Part shown: piece after piece, positions 33,480 through 43,760 of the stretch
How the letters are laid out: every line of letters begins with the position of its first letter
Numbering within the stretch: the stretch's first letter is position 1
Assembly: GCF_949987515.2 (NCBI RefSeq)
Contig: NC_082688.1
Span: 108,789,893-108,853,892, forward strand
From: Delphinus delphis
Taxonomy: Eukaryota > Chordata > Mammalia > Artiodactyla > Delphinidae
Direction of reading: 5' to 3'
Length of the DNA stretch: 64,000 bases
Notes under the pieces: model-generated
What the model saw: only the letters and a program-made list of their open reading frames with translations
The model's database searches: none
Told to the model about the DNA's origin: nothing
Program-made: the position numbers and the translations under genes

Positions 33480-35640
33480 AAATAGCACAAGAGAAAAGTG
33501 TTCTTGGTAGTCACACCGCCTGTGATAAACTTTGAAGTACAAATGAGAAGTGGAAGTGAACGTGAAACGTATGCCTCGTCCTCAAACTTGGTGAAAAATG
33601 AAATGTACAAGAAAAGTTGGATCCCTGCCATGACACCCATTACAGTGTAGACGAAGGCTCTGACCTTTCGTGTTATACTTACTGTGTTTTTGACACATTT
33701 AGTCAATTAAAACGGGTGAAGTGTAATTTGTTTTTCTTAAGTTTAATACAGCATGTCAATAGAAGTTAACCAAAATTTATAGTTGGAACACTAAAGCTGC
33801 CACATGCACTTAAACAAATGAACACAATTCATCATGGTTGAAATAAAGAGAACATCACGGGCATTTGACTTTATACTTCATGTAAGCGCGTAGCCAAATA
33901 TAGGAAAGCAAGCTCCTTCTCACACTTCCAATGGAAAAGACGTTTTAGTTCACATTAAATATTGGTGTGAAAAACCTGGCAGGTATCCAGTCCTAAGGAG
34001 TGTTAGGGTTGGCACTTCCACTGTGTACTCTTAGTATAAATTGTTGTAGCATTTATTTGACATGGAATACCCAAAGGATTGATGAGCAAAGGGAGGAAGA
34101 TTTTTTTTTATTGTGCTGTATTACCTTTTTCAGACATCTATACTAAGCCTTTACATCTTCAAAGTCCAAACAAGCAGCCACCTGTATTCAATCGGTACAA
34201 GATATTTTTCATGAAACGATAGCTTGCCTTTTTATAAACCTATAAAAGCACACATTTTCCATTTTTATTAGTCAGCAAAGCAGTGGTGATTTAATAATAA
34301 AACTTACAAATGCAGTTTCTTTATAGACAGTTTAACTTTTTTGCTTGTTTAAAATGTCACAAGAACAACCAAACTGATTTCACAGTTTCTGTCTCGAACA
34401 CATAGTAACAAGTAGCTACAATTTTGTACAGCTTTATATTTAAAAAATTGACCTAGCACTCAGACCCTTTAGATTGCAACCCACAGACTCCTAAAGATTT
34501 AAGAGAAACATGATACCACGAGGGGGAAATTATCTACTACAACCTAACACATGTATTAGATTTTGGCATCCGTAACATGTATGTCATTTACATACAGCTA
34601 CAGTAATCATGCACTCTGAATTTTTAAGAGCAGTTGCAGTGCCTATGTAAAAATATGAGTGGGACGTTTGAGTAGGCTTTTTTTTTGGTCACACGGCACA
34701 GCTTGAGGGATCTTAGTTCCCTGACCAGGGGTCGAACCTGGGCCCTGGCAATGAAAGTGCAGAGTCCTAACCACTGGACCACCAGGAATTCCCTTGAATA
34801 GGTTTTAAAAGTTGGGACTGGCATAAGTAAATCAAGCTGTAATATTTGGTCACTAGCATAATGGCATAAAGAAACAGTTTTGTAAGATTTCAGATTTTAA
34901 ATAGATAGAAGACATATGTAATAAATCCACAAATAATCCTATTTGAAAAATACATGGGCTGACCCTACTGTTCTCTTTAAACACCTAACCCAAGACTTTT
35001 ACACTGGAGAAGACTGGTTTTAATGTTCAGCAAAATCAATTATGTTAAACATAATAAATGATTTCAATGCTTAAAGTTTATGTCTTCATACTAAGAGACT
35101 ACCACTAGTCTGAATTATGACAAAATTATTTCTCTTAGTCTTTAGGTAAGTTCACCTATGTCAAACTTACAGAACTAGCATCTTAGCCTCCTGAGATGGG
35201 CAATTACATTTACCCTGAAAAGACCCAGCCAGATAGGTCCGGAAGAGCTTGCAGTCGACCCTTTTCTAAATTGACTGCTAAAAAGTTTAAGATTAAAGTA
35301 ACCCAAGTATTTTTAAACATTGTAAAAATAGACAAATGTTTACTTTTGGAGTAATGGGATGCATAGCAAATATCTACCTGGCAGTAGACGCTTACTAGTT
35401 ATTTAGTCATCTACTGGGTTTAAATAATAATAAAACAACCAGTTAATTAGGCAATTTAAATTTTGAAACTGCTTCTGAAAAGAAAAAGAGCAGTGAAATG
35501 GTTATTTCATATCACAAAAAATGTTGTACGCAGAATTTTTTAGCTTTTGAACAGCTGAAACGGCCTTCTGTAGACAAATTTAGAGTGCACTATATGTCAC
35601 TGAAGTACTAAAATTCATGGGTTTTGTTTTACAATATTTT
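33480..35640 (-). other. Repeat-poor block, 3'-UTR-like on the minus strand
   Basis: About 2.1 kb with only one small SINE in it. On the minus strand it is A/T-rich and holds several AATAAA-type signals, for example near 34108-34117 (antisense of TTTTTTTTATTGTG) and 34045-34060 (antisense of a TTTATTTGAC stretch). No long frame is open on either strand; a minus-strand 81-codon frame (33461-33706) has a hydrophobic stretch but no known match. It could be the end of a transcribed 3' UTR, a long non-coding RNA or conserved non-coding DNA. No coding exon upstream (to the right) supports a gene. Confidence 0.3.
34679..34793 (-). mobile_element. CHR-type SINE, short tRNA-only form
   Basis: Antisense short SINE: T-run, GGTCACACGGCACAGC, GATCTTAGTTCCCTGACC, antisense B-box GGGTCGAACC and head GGACCACCAGGAATTCCC. 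Imperfect flanking duplication TTGAGTAGGCTTTT / TTGAATAGGTTTTA marks an older insertion. Confidence 0.9.
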
Positions 35641-35694
35641 CAAATAGCCTAAAAAATACCACATACGCACACATGCACACAGACACACACATAA

Positions 35695-36200
35695 TCTCAA
35701 TGATTGCAAAATGAAAAGTTAAAGTAGCAATGAGATATCACTTCACATATGATATTGGTAAGATTTAAAAGAGTGATAACACCTATTGCTGATGGAGATA
35801 TGGGAAAGGATATAGTCATACGTTGCCGAAGGAAGTATGAATTGTTACAGCCTTTTGGAAAAGCAAAATTTAAAGTACACACACTCTTTGCATCAGCATC
35901 CCTGTTACTGGCAATCTATTCTATAGAAATAAAGTACTGGTATATAAGAATGGTTAATGCCGTTTTTCAGGGCCGGGATAAAAAATGTGGGAAAAAAATG
36001 CATGTCCATTAATGGGTAAAAATTTGAACAAGTTGTGATAAAAACATATATATACCATGAGATTACATGCAGCAATTACAGAGAATAATTTCATTCTAAA
36101 ATCAATGATTGAAAAGATTTCTACAACATGCTGTTAAGTAAGACAGTTAAGAGGCAGAGAAATACATGTAATAATATATTGCATTATAATTCAATATGTA
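35695..36200 (+). mobile_element. Old L1M LINE fragment (ORF2 end / 3' UTR)
   Basis: Decayed sense L1 ORF2 3' part: AGCAATGAGATATCACTTCA, ACACCTATTGCTGATGGAGA, GCATCAGCATCCCTG, CAATCTATTCTATAGAAATA, then AGATTACATGCAGCAATTAC and AACATGCTGTTAAGTAAGAC. A short CA-rich run precedes it at 35664-35692. Confidence 0.75.
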
Positions 36201-36534
36201 GTAATATATAACATTATCCCACTTTTCTAAACCAAATACCCAAATATTTGAATATACATACAATTATACAGGTGTGTAAATATATGTATGAATATAATTA
36301 TATGATCATCAATTAAAGTAAGCCAAGAAACATACCAAAGTGGTAACATTGATTCCTAGGGTTATTTACTTAGAGGGAAGAGAAAAGACAATGAAAAGAA
36401 AACTGCAGTTTTTAAAAGTTTATACAGTAAAGGCAGCATTATTATATGATCACCTTTTGATAAAATCTTTAGAAAATGGAGTGTATGTTTCTAAAAAGGT
36501 GTAGGAAAGAATAGTCATCAAAATGTTAATGACA

Positions 36535-36850
36535 GCGGCTTCCCTGGTGGCGCAGTGGTTGAGAATGTGCCTGCTAATGCAGGGGACACGGGTTCGTGCC
36601 CCGGTCTGGGAGGATCCCACATGCCGCGGATCAACTAGGCCCGTGAGCCACAACTACTGAGCCTACGCATCTGGAGCCTGTGCTCTGCAACAGGAGAGGC
36701 CGCGATAGTGACAGGCCCGCGCACACCGCGATGAACAGTGGCCCCCAATTGCCACAACTAGAGAAAGCCCGAGCACAGAAACGAAGACCCAACACAGCAA
36801 AAATAAATAAATAAATAAACTCCTACTCCCAACATATTAAAAAAAAAAAA
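36535..36850 (+). mobile_element. CHR-type SINE, long form with GGTTCGT B-box
   Basis: Head GGCTTCCCTGGTGGCGCAG and the changed B-box GGTTCGTGCCC, but with the long 3' half (ACTAGAGAAAGCCCGAGCAC). This is a mosaic of features between the long older type and the young ~205-bp type. The tail is two A-rich runs separated by CTCCTACTCCCAACATATT. Duplication GTTAATGACA at 36525-36534 and 36851-36860. Confidence 0.93.
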
Positions 36851-37875
36851 GTTAATGACATTTTTTTCTCAATGTGCAGAAATCTGGGATGTTTCCCTTC
36901 TCTCTCATTGGCTGATTTTTTTAAAACCATGATCATTATTAGCTATAAAATACATGATGGAGCTTCCGGGAAGATGGCGGAAGAGTAAGACGCGGAGATC
37001 ACCTTCCTCCCCACAGATACACCAGAAATACATCTACACGTGGAAAGACTCCTAAAGCACAACTACTGGACACTGGCAGAAGACCTCAGACCTCCCAAAA
37101 GGCAAGAAACCCCCCATGTACCTGGGTAGGGCAAAAGAAAAAAGAATAAACTGAGACAAAAGAATAGGGATGGGACCTGCACCAGTGGGAGGGAGCTGTG
37201 AAGGAGGAAAAGTTTCCACACACTAGGAAGCCCCTTCGCGGGCGGACACTGCGGGTGTCGGAGAGGGAAAGCTTCGGCGCCGCGGAGGAGAGCACAGCAA
37301 CAGGGGTGCGGAGGGCAAACCGGAGAGATTCCCGCACAGAGGATCAGGGCCGACCGGCACTCACCAGGCCGAGAGGCTTGTCTCCTCACTCACCGGGGCG
37401 GGCGGGGCTGCGAGCTGAGGCTCGGGCTTCGGTCGGAGCTCCGGGAGACGACTGGGGTTGGCGGCGTGAACACAGCCTGAAGGGGTTAGTGCACCACGGC
37501 TGGCCGGGAGGGAGTCCGGGTAAAAGTCTGGAGCTGCCGAAGAGGCAAGAGACTTTTTCTTCCCTCTTTGTTTCCTGGTGCGCGAGGAGAGGGGATTAAC
37601 AGCGCCGCTTAAAGGAGCTCCAGAGGTGGGCGCGAGCCGCGGCTAAAAGCGCGGACCCCAGAGACGGACATGAGACGCTAAGGCTGCTGCTGCTGCCACC
37701 AAGAAGCCTGATGCGCGAGCACAGGTCACTATCCACAACCCACTTTTGGGGAGCCTGTGCAGCCCGCCACTGCCAGACAACTCCACCGGAAGAACGCAGG
37801 GCGTGCCTCAGGCTGCTGCAACGTCATGCTGGCCTCTGCCGCGGAAGGCCCGCCCCGCACTCCGTGCTCCGCCCT

Positions 37876-37893
37876 CCCCCCCCCCCCCCCCCC
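37876..37893. repeat. C18 homopolymer in LINE-1 leader
   Basis: Eighteen consecutive C residues inside the GC-rich leader. Prone to length error in sequencing and to replication slippage. Confidence 0.95.
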
Positions 37894-38395
37894 GCCCCCG
37901 GCCTGAGTGAGCCAGAGCCCCCGAATCAGCGGCTGAACCCTGTCCTGTCTGAGCGAAGAACAGACGCCCTCCGGCGACCTACACGCACAGGCGGGGCCAA
38001 ATCCAAAGCTGAGCCCCTGGGAGCTGTGAGAACAAAGAAGAGAAAGGGAAATCTCTCCCAGCAGCCTCAGAAACAGCGAATTAAAGCTCCACAATCAAGT
38101 TGATGTACCCTGCATCTGTGGAATACATGAAGAGACAACCAATCATCCCAAATTGAGGAGGTGGACTTGGAGAGCAAGATTTAAGATTTTTTCCCCATTT
38201 CCTCTTTTTGTGAGTGTGTATGTGTATGCTTCTGTGTGAGATTTTGTCTGTATAGCTTTGCTTCCACCATTTGTCCTAGGATTCTATCCGCCCGTTTTGT
38301 GTTTTTTTTAATTTTTTTTCTTTTTTCTCTTAAAAATTACTTTTTTATTTTAATAACTATTATATTTTATCTTACTTTATTTTATTTCACTTTAT

Positions 38396-38453
38396 CTTCT
38401 TTCTTTCTTTTTTCCTTCCCTCCTTCCTTCCTCCCTCCCTCCCTCCCTCCCTC

Positions 38454-38495
<42 letters not shown>

Positions 38496-38512
38496 ACTTC
38501 TACTAATTCTTT
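38396..38512. repeat. (CTTT)n/(CCTT)n/(CCCT)n pyrimidine tract
   Basis: About 115 bp of nearly pure pyrimidine inside the L1 leader: CTTT, then CCTT, then six or so CCCT units, then about eleven TTTC units. The symmetric grading suggests expansion from the L1's own pyrimidine stretch. Confidence 0.93.
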
Positions 38513-39038
38513 CTTTCTACTTTATCTCCCTAATTCTGAGCCGAGTGGATGAGAGGCTCTTGGTGCTGCAGCCAGGAGTCAGTGCTGTGCCTCTGAGGTG
38601 GGAGAGCCAACTTCAGGACACTGGTCCACAAGAGACCTCCCAGCTCCACATAATATCAAATGGCGAAAATCTCCCAGAGATCTCCATCTCAACACCAGCA
38701 CCCAGCTTCACTCAACGACCAGCAAGCTACAGTGCTGGACATCCTATGCCAAACAACTAGCAAGACAGGAACACACCCCCACCCATTAGCAGAAAGGCTG
38801 CCTAAAATCATAAAAAGTCCACAGACACCCCAAAACACACCACCAGACGTGGACCTGCCCACCAGAAAGACAAGATCCAGCCTCATCCACCAGAACACAG
38901 GCACTAGTCCCCTCCACCAGGAAGCCTACACAACCCACTGAACCAACCTTAGCCACTGGGGACAGACACCAAAAACAATGGGAACTACGAACCTGTGGCC
39001 TGCAAAAAGGAGACCCCAAACACAGTAAGATAAGCAAA

Positions 39039-39932
39039 ATGAGAAGACAGAAAAACACACAGCAGATGAAGGAGCAAGATAAAAACCCACCAGACCTAAA
39101 AAATGAAGAGGAAATAAGCAGTCTACCTGAAAAAGAATTCAGAATAATGATAGTAAAGATGATCCAAAATCTTGAAAATAGAATAGACAAAATGCAAGAA
39201 ACATTTAACAAGGACCTAGAAGAACTAAAGATGAAACAAACAATGATGAACAACACAATAAATGAAATGAAAAATACTCTAGATGGGATCAATAGCAGAA
39301 TAACTAAGGCAGAAGAACGGATAAGTGACCTGGAAGATAAAATAGTGGAAATAACTACTGCAGAGCAGAATAAAGAAAAAAGAATGAAAAGAACTGAGGA
39401 CAGTCTCAGAGACCTCTGGGACAACATCAAATGCACCAACATTTGAATTATAGGAGTTCCAGAAGAAAAAGAGACAAAGAAAGGGACTGAGAAAATATTT
39501 GAAGAGATTATAGTTGAAAACTTCCCTAATATGGGAAAGGAAATAGTTAATCAAGTCCAGCAAGCACAGAGAGTCCCATACAGGATAAATCCAAGGAGAA
39601 ATACGCCAAGACACATATTAATCAAACTGTCAAAAATTAAATACAAAGAAAACATATTAAAAGCAGCAAGGGAAAAACAACAAATAACACACAAGGGACT
39701 CCCCATAAGGTTAACAGCTGATCTTTCAGTAGAAACTCTGCAAGCCAGAAGGGACTGGCAGGACATATTTAAAGTGATGAAGGAGAAAAACCTGCAACCA
39801 AGATTACTCTACCCAGCAAGGATCTCATTCAGGTTTGATGGAGAAATTAAAACCTTTACAGACAAGCAAAAGCTGGGAGAGTTCAGCTCCACCAAACCAG
39901 CTCTACAACAACTGCTAAAGGAACTTCTCTAG
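39039..39932 (+). pseudogene. LINE-1 ORF1 (RNA-binding chaperone), one in-frame stop
   Basis: ORF1 protein binds L1 RNA as a trimer and is needed for retrotransposition. The frame is 298 codons including the final stop, normal for the family, with no frameshift. Residues ~26-110 form a coiled coil with regular heptads. The RRM-like domain starts near residue 130. The C-terminal domain near residues 245-297 keeps the conserved LLYPARISF block. A single TGA at codon 136 (39444-39446) cuts the protein just as the RRM begins. Relatives have CGA (Arg) here, so it looks like CpG decay. The start ATG at 39039 is the first in frame after the leader. Everything downstream is still readable, so this is a young copy. 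Confidence 0.93.
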
Positions 39933-39990
39933 GCAAGAAACACAAGAGAAGGAAAAGACCTACAATAACGAACCAAAAACAATTTAGAAA

Positions 39991-40245
39991 ATGGGAATAG
40001 GAACATACATATCGATAATTACCTTAAATGTAAATGGACTAAATGCTCCCACCAAAAGACACAGATTGGCTGAATGGATACAAAACCAAGACCCATATAT
40101 TTGCTATCTACAAGAGACCCACTTCAGACCTAGAGACACATACAGACTGAAAGTGAGGGGATGGAAAAAGATATTTCATGCAAATGGAAACCAAAAGAAA
40201 GCTGGAGTAGCCCACATACCACCAAAAAATAATAATAATACATGA
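39991..40245 (+). pseudogene. LINE-1 ORF2 5' fragment (endonuclease N-terminus)
   Basis: ORF2 encodes the endonuclease and reverse transcriptase of L1. Only the first 74 residues are L1-derived, all from the AP-type endonuclease domain. The LNVNGLN motif with Asn13 and the LQETH motif with Glu42 match the human catalytic residues Asn14 and Glu43. After AGVA near residue 74 the frame enters about ten unrelated codons and stops. The rest of the endonuclease, the reverse transcriptase and the Cys-rich end are absent, so it is non-functional. It sits 58 bp after ORF1, the usual spacing. Confidence 0.93.
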
Positions 40246-40247
40246 TG

Positions 40248-40796
40248 AAAGGGCTATTTTCATTGTAGGAAAAAAAACGTAACAACTATAGAAAGAATAA
40301 GCTAAATTTCTCTCAATATAAATACTACTTAGTGTAGGGGAAATGATTAAGCATTTAAGTGCAAAGAAATATCCTTAGTTTTAATGGGAAAGAAATAAGA
40401 AAACAATCATGAGATAAAGGACATGGCATATGCCAACAGTTGGCCTCATTATACATTCTCCTCTTCTGCCATTATGAGATTATGTCTGTGTTTTAGCTGA
40501 ACCAATGGCTACTGAGAATAAACACTACATCCAGGCCTCCCTTCCCAGTAGGAGAACAGGAATGTAGGATTTGTTTAAGTTCTGCCCAGCTGGACGTGAG
40601 CAGAGGTGACGTGTGCAACCCTCAGGCCTGGAGCACGTAAGGAGCAGAGTGAGCCATGTACAACCACGCAGAGAGAGCAAACCCACCATAGGGCCCAAAT
40701 CACACGCAGATAGAGACCGTGAGTGAGACTAACTGGGGAAAAAATCAGAATATTTGTGAGACTTGGCTCTTACTTGCCAAGTTTAGCATTCCTGCA
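40248..40796. other. Unique DNA, no gene
   Basis: No repeat or gene is recognised. Confidence 0.45.
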
Positions 40797-40810
40797 AGAG
40801 AAATTATAAG

Positions 40811-41065
40811 GGTGGGGGGAGGGATAAATTGGGGGACTGAGACTGACATATACACACTACTATATATAAAATAGATAACTAATCAGAACCTTCTGTATAG
40901 CACAGGAAACTCTACTCAATATTCTGTAATGGCCTATATGGGAAAAGAATCTAAGAAAGAGTGGAATACGTATGTATAACTGATTCACTTTGTTGTACAC
41001 CTGAAAATAACACAACATTGTAAATCAACTATACTCCAATAAAAAATTTTTTAATTTTTTTAAAA
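40811..41065 (+). mobile_element. LINE-1 3' end, 5'-truncated
   Basis: Sense L1 3' UTR: GGAGGGATAAATTGGGGGAC, ATATACACACTACTATATAT, TCTGTATAGCACAGG, GTAATGGCCTATATGGG and CAACTATACTCCAATAAAAA. The flanks AGAGAAATTATAAG and AGAGAATTATAAG form its duplication. It is separate from the 36960 element, since both have their own duplications. Confidence 0.93.
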
Positions 41066-41411
41066 AGAGAATTATAAGAGGCAGATTTAGCAGGAGGTAA
41101 GATTGGCCCCGTCTTCTCAAAACCATCACGGAGCTAATGGGGCCAGTCTAGTGGCAAAGATCAGGTAAGATACGGCCTTTAGCCTTCTCATCCAAGACTG
41201 CTGATTCAGATTACCTGAAAGTAGCCGTAAAGAAAATTATCTGTAACTTCATTGAAGAAAAAGAGAGTAAGTACAAATACACAAAATAATAAATAACCAA
41301 GGGGAAATAAATAGATAAAACTTTGAAAATTATGACTCCATGTTGTATAATTCTATGAAAATAAATTTGAAAACCTAGCTAAAATAGTCCCTTTCCTATA
41401 AAATACATTTA

Positions 41412-42040
41412 TCAAATTTGACCCTGTTTTCTATTGCTGCCATAAAAAGTCACCACAAACTTAGTGTCTTAACACAATTTTTTTAAAGCAATAATCTATT
41501 TATTTATTTATTCCTTTGGCAAACTTAGTGGCTTGACAAAAATTTATTATTTTATATTTCTAAAGGTCAGAAATCCAATGTCGGTCTCCCTGAACAAAAA
41601 TCAAGATGTCAGCAGTCTGCTTCCTTTTCTGGAGGTTCTAGAGAATTTCTTTCCTGCTCATCCGTGTGTTGCCAGGATTTGTTTCCTTGTGGCTATTTTC
41701 TTACCAGCTGTCAGCTGAGGGTCGTTCCCTGCTCCTAGAAGCCACCACAAGCCTTGGCTGATGGCCCCTCACTCAGTCTTCAAAGCCAGCAACAGTGGGT
41801 GCAGGTCAGGTCCCTCTCACAATGTATCTCTCTGATCCAGCATAAAAAGAAAAAAAACGTTATGCATTTTTAAGTTCTCAAAAGATTAAATAGTCTAGGA
41901 TAATCTTCCCACCTCAAGTCCTTACCCTTAATCAGACTGGCACCCTCCCTTTTCCCATGCAACATAGCATAGTCACTGGTCCCAGGGAATTGGGGCATGG
42001 AGACATTTAGGGGCCATTATTCTTTTATTGTAGACCCGTA
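41412..42040 (-). mobile_element. MaLR LTR (MLT1-like)
   Basis: Antisense: TTCTATTGCTGCCATAAAAA, CACAAACTTAGTGTCTTAA, TGGAGGTTCTAGAGAATTTC, CCTTGGCTGATGGCCCCTC, CTTCAAAGCCAGCAACAGTG, then AGGATAATCTTCCCACCTC and GGGGCCATTATTCTT at the end. A duplicated AACTTAGTGGCTTGAC stretch near 41522-41537 and an inserted TTTA run (41497-41512) disturb the LTR end. Confidence 0.82.
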
Positions 42041-42059
42041 TAAAGATTTCTTAAAAAAA

Positions 42060-43460
42060 AAAACACAAAAACTTGGATCAGTTTTCATAGAAGAAATGTG
42101 GAACTAGCCCTTAAAAATTACCATGTACAGATGGTTTCACAGAGGAATTCAGACAAACCTTCAAAGACTAAATAATCCAATGCTACTTTAATTTTTCCAA
42201 GCATAGACAAGACACTTTAAAAAATTTTATTACAAAGGAAATATGGTATAGATACATAATCCTGATAAAATAGCATAGTAAAGAAAAAACACAGACCAAT
42301 CTCACTTTGAAATATTGGGACAAAAAAATCTTAAATGAGATAGTAGGAAATAGACTCCAATAGCATATTAAAAAAATAATGTATCTTGACCGAGTAAGGC
42401 TTACTACACGAAAGCAAGAGTGATTCAATATTAAGAAATCCATTAGTATGACCACCATTTTTTTAAAATCTTTAGAAAATTTGACTATTCACATAGATAC
42501 TGAAAAAAATTCAACAAAATTCAAAACTCATTTCTGATAAAAACACTTTGTAAAATGGAAAACCATGGATTTTTCTTCAAATTGATAAAAATAAATTTAC
42601 CTCATTTCTAAAACCAGTCAGTGACTTACGAGGTAAACACCAGAAGCATTTCCACCAAGATCCAGAACAAGGGAAGAATTCCTACTATTCTATTGAACTA
42701 TTCAACACAGAATTGGATTTATTAGCTAATGCAATGGAACAAGAGAAAATAATTGAAGAGAGTATTTTCACATGGTATAATACTCTTCTTGGAATATTGG
42801 TATCAGTGATAAAACTATCATAAATAAAGTAATTCAGTAAGTTAGAAAGATACAAAATAATACAAAAATCTATAGCCATAATGTATATAAATAATAACGA
42901 GTCAGGAGATGTAAGTACAGGAAAAACATCAACAAAAACTAAAAAACATTTTGTACATTAACAGTAATGTACAAAACCTACATGAGGAACATTACAAACA
43001 CTCCTGAAAGACAAAAGTGAGGTCGAACAAATAGACAGCCCTTGCTTTTCATCAGGATGACTCAACAAAAAGATACCAAGTATCCTTCTAAGTAATAGAA
43101 ATGTAATGTGATTTTTCCAAAAAAAACACATATATAAATGAGATTTTTTCTCCTGGCATTAAGTAAGTTGGCTCTAAAACCCATGTATAAATATAAAATA
43201 GATGAAAAATTACTGATAAGCCCCTTAGGAAGAATAACCAAGAGAGAAGTGATTAGCAGTTCTCCGTATCAAAACATGGCAGACGAATAAACAGCCAGAC
43301 TGATACAACAGAAAGGAAAGTGTCAACATAAATCCAACTGCCTATGGAAACATCAATTCTAGTTGAGGTAGCATATCACATATGTGAGGACAAGATGGAC
43401 TTTTTAATAAATAGTGTCGTGACACCTGGATAATCATTTAGAAAAAGAGCTGATCCCCCA
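42060..43460 (+). mobile_element. Old L1M LINE fragment (ORF2 reverse-transcriptase region)
   Basis: Heavily decayed sense L1 ORF2. The stretch around 42123-42150 (AGATGGTTTCACAGAGGAAT) matches the L1 'dGFTGEFYQTF' coding area, followed by GTAAGGCTTACTACACGAAA, TATTAAGAAATCCATTAGTA and ATTCTATTGAACTATTCAAC. Around 43190-43440 it resembles the later ORF2 part. Many stops and indels. Confidence 0.7.
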
Positions 43461-43495
43461 AGTATAAGAACTCTCACAGCAAGAAAGAGCATTTT

Positions 43496-43760
43496 TAAAA
43501 AATTTACTTTTTTCCAGTTTTATTAAGGTATAACTGACAAATAAAATTGTGAGATATTTAAAGTGTACAAGTTCTACACCTGGATTTGGGATTCGGGACG
43601 ACGTTATGCATGCACATCTCCATTCAACATAAGAAGATCCCCTCCGAGGCCTTTCCCCCTCAGTAGCAACCCCTTCAGCGGCCCAGGCAACTGCAATCCT
43701 AATTTCCTGCACGTGTTTTTCATTTTACTATTTGCCTTCTTGAAGATCCTGGAATGCAAA
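43496..43760 (-). mobile_element. Old L1M LINE 3' UTR fragment
   Basis: Antisense: CCAGTTTTATTAAGGTATAA, CTGACAAATAAAATTGTGAG, ATATTTAAAGTGTACAAG, then a decayed CATCACC...-type region with CACATCTCCATTCAACATA. Confidence 0.65.

Larger units (their letters stand above)
36960..39038 (+). promoter_or_regulatory. LINE-1 5' UTR with internal promoter
   Basis: GC- and CpG-rich leader of about 2.1 kb. The 5' end carries AAGATGGCGG at 36971-36980, a YY1-type site placed as in human L1, where YY1 directs correct transcription start. CpG density is highest at 37220-37700. The leader holds an 18-C run and a long CTTT/CCTT tract. Sense frames occur at 38236-38760 and 38660-38941, the latter ending 97 bp before ORF1. 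They are probably leader openings and not proteins. Confidence 0.8.
36960..40236 (+). mobile_element. LINE-1 with true 5' end, truncated early in ORF2
   Basis: A 3.3-kb sense L1 of the artiodactyl/cetacean lineage. Order: 5' UTR (36960-39038), ORF1 (39039-39932, one internal stop), 58-bp spacer, ORF2 start (39991 on), which stops matching L1 at about 40212. About 11 bp of other sequence and an A-rich AAAAAATAATAATAA end follow. Perfect 11-bp duplication AATACATGATG (36949-36959 and 40237-40247) shows the element entered in this shortened form as one event. L1 copies normally lose their 5' end, so losing the 3' end while keeping the 5' end is unusual. A prematurely polyadenylated or rearranged transcript copied by another L1 is the likely source. 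It cannot move itself, as it lacks the reverse transcriptase. Confidence 0.9.

Noticed and set aside
33461..33706. 81-codon minus-strand frame with a hydrophobic stretch
   Set aside because: Too short and isolated to call; kept only as part of the repeat-poor block.
37063..38103. Frames of 83-133 codons on both strands in a CpG-rich block resembling a CpG-island exon
   Set aside because: The CpG-rich sequence is the LINE-1 5' UTR, and it ends exactly at LINE-1 ORF1.
38786..39442. 218-codon minus-strand frame, the longest in the window
   Set aside because: It is antisense to the LINE-1 leader and ORF1 coiled coil. A Lys/Glu/Met-rich sense strand gives Leu/Ile/Phe/Ser-rich antisense codons with few stops.
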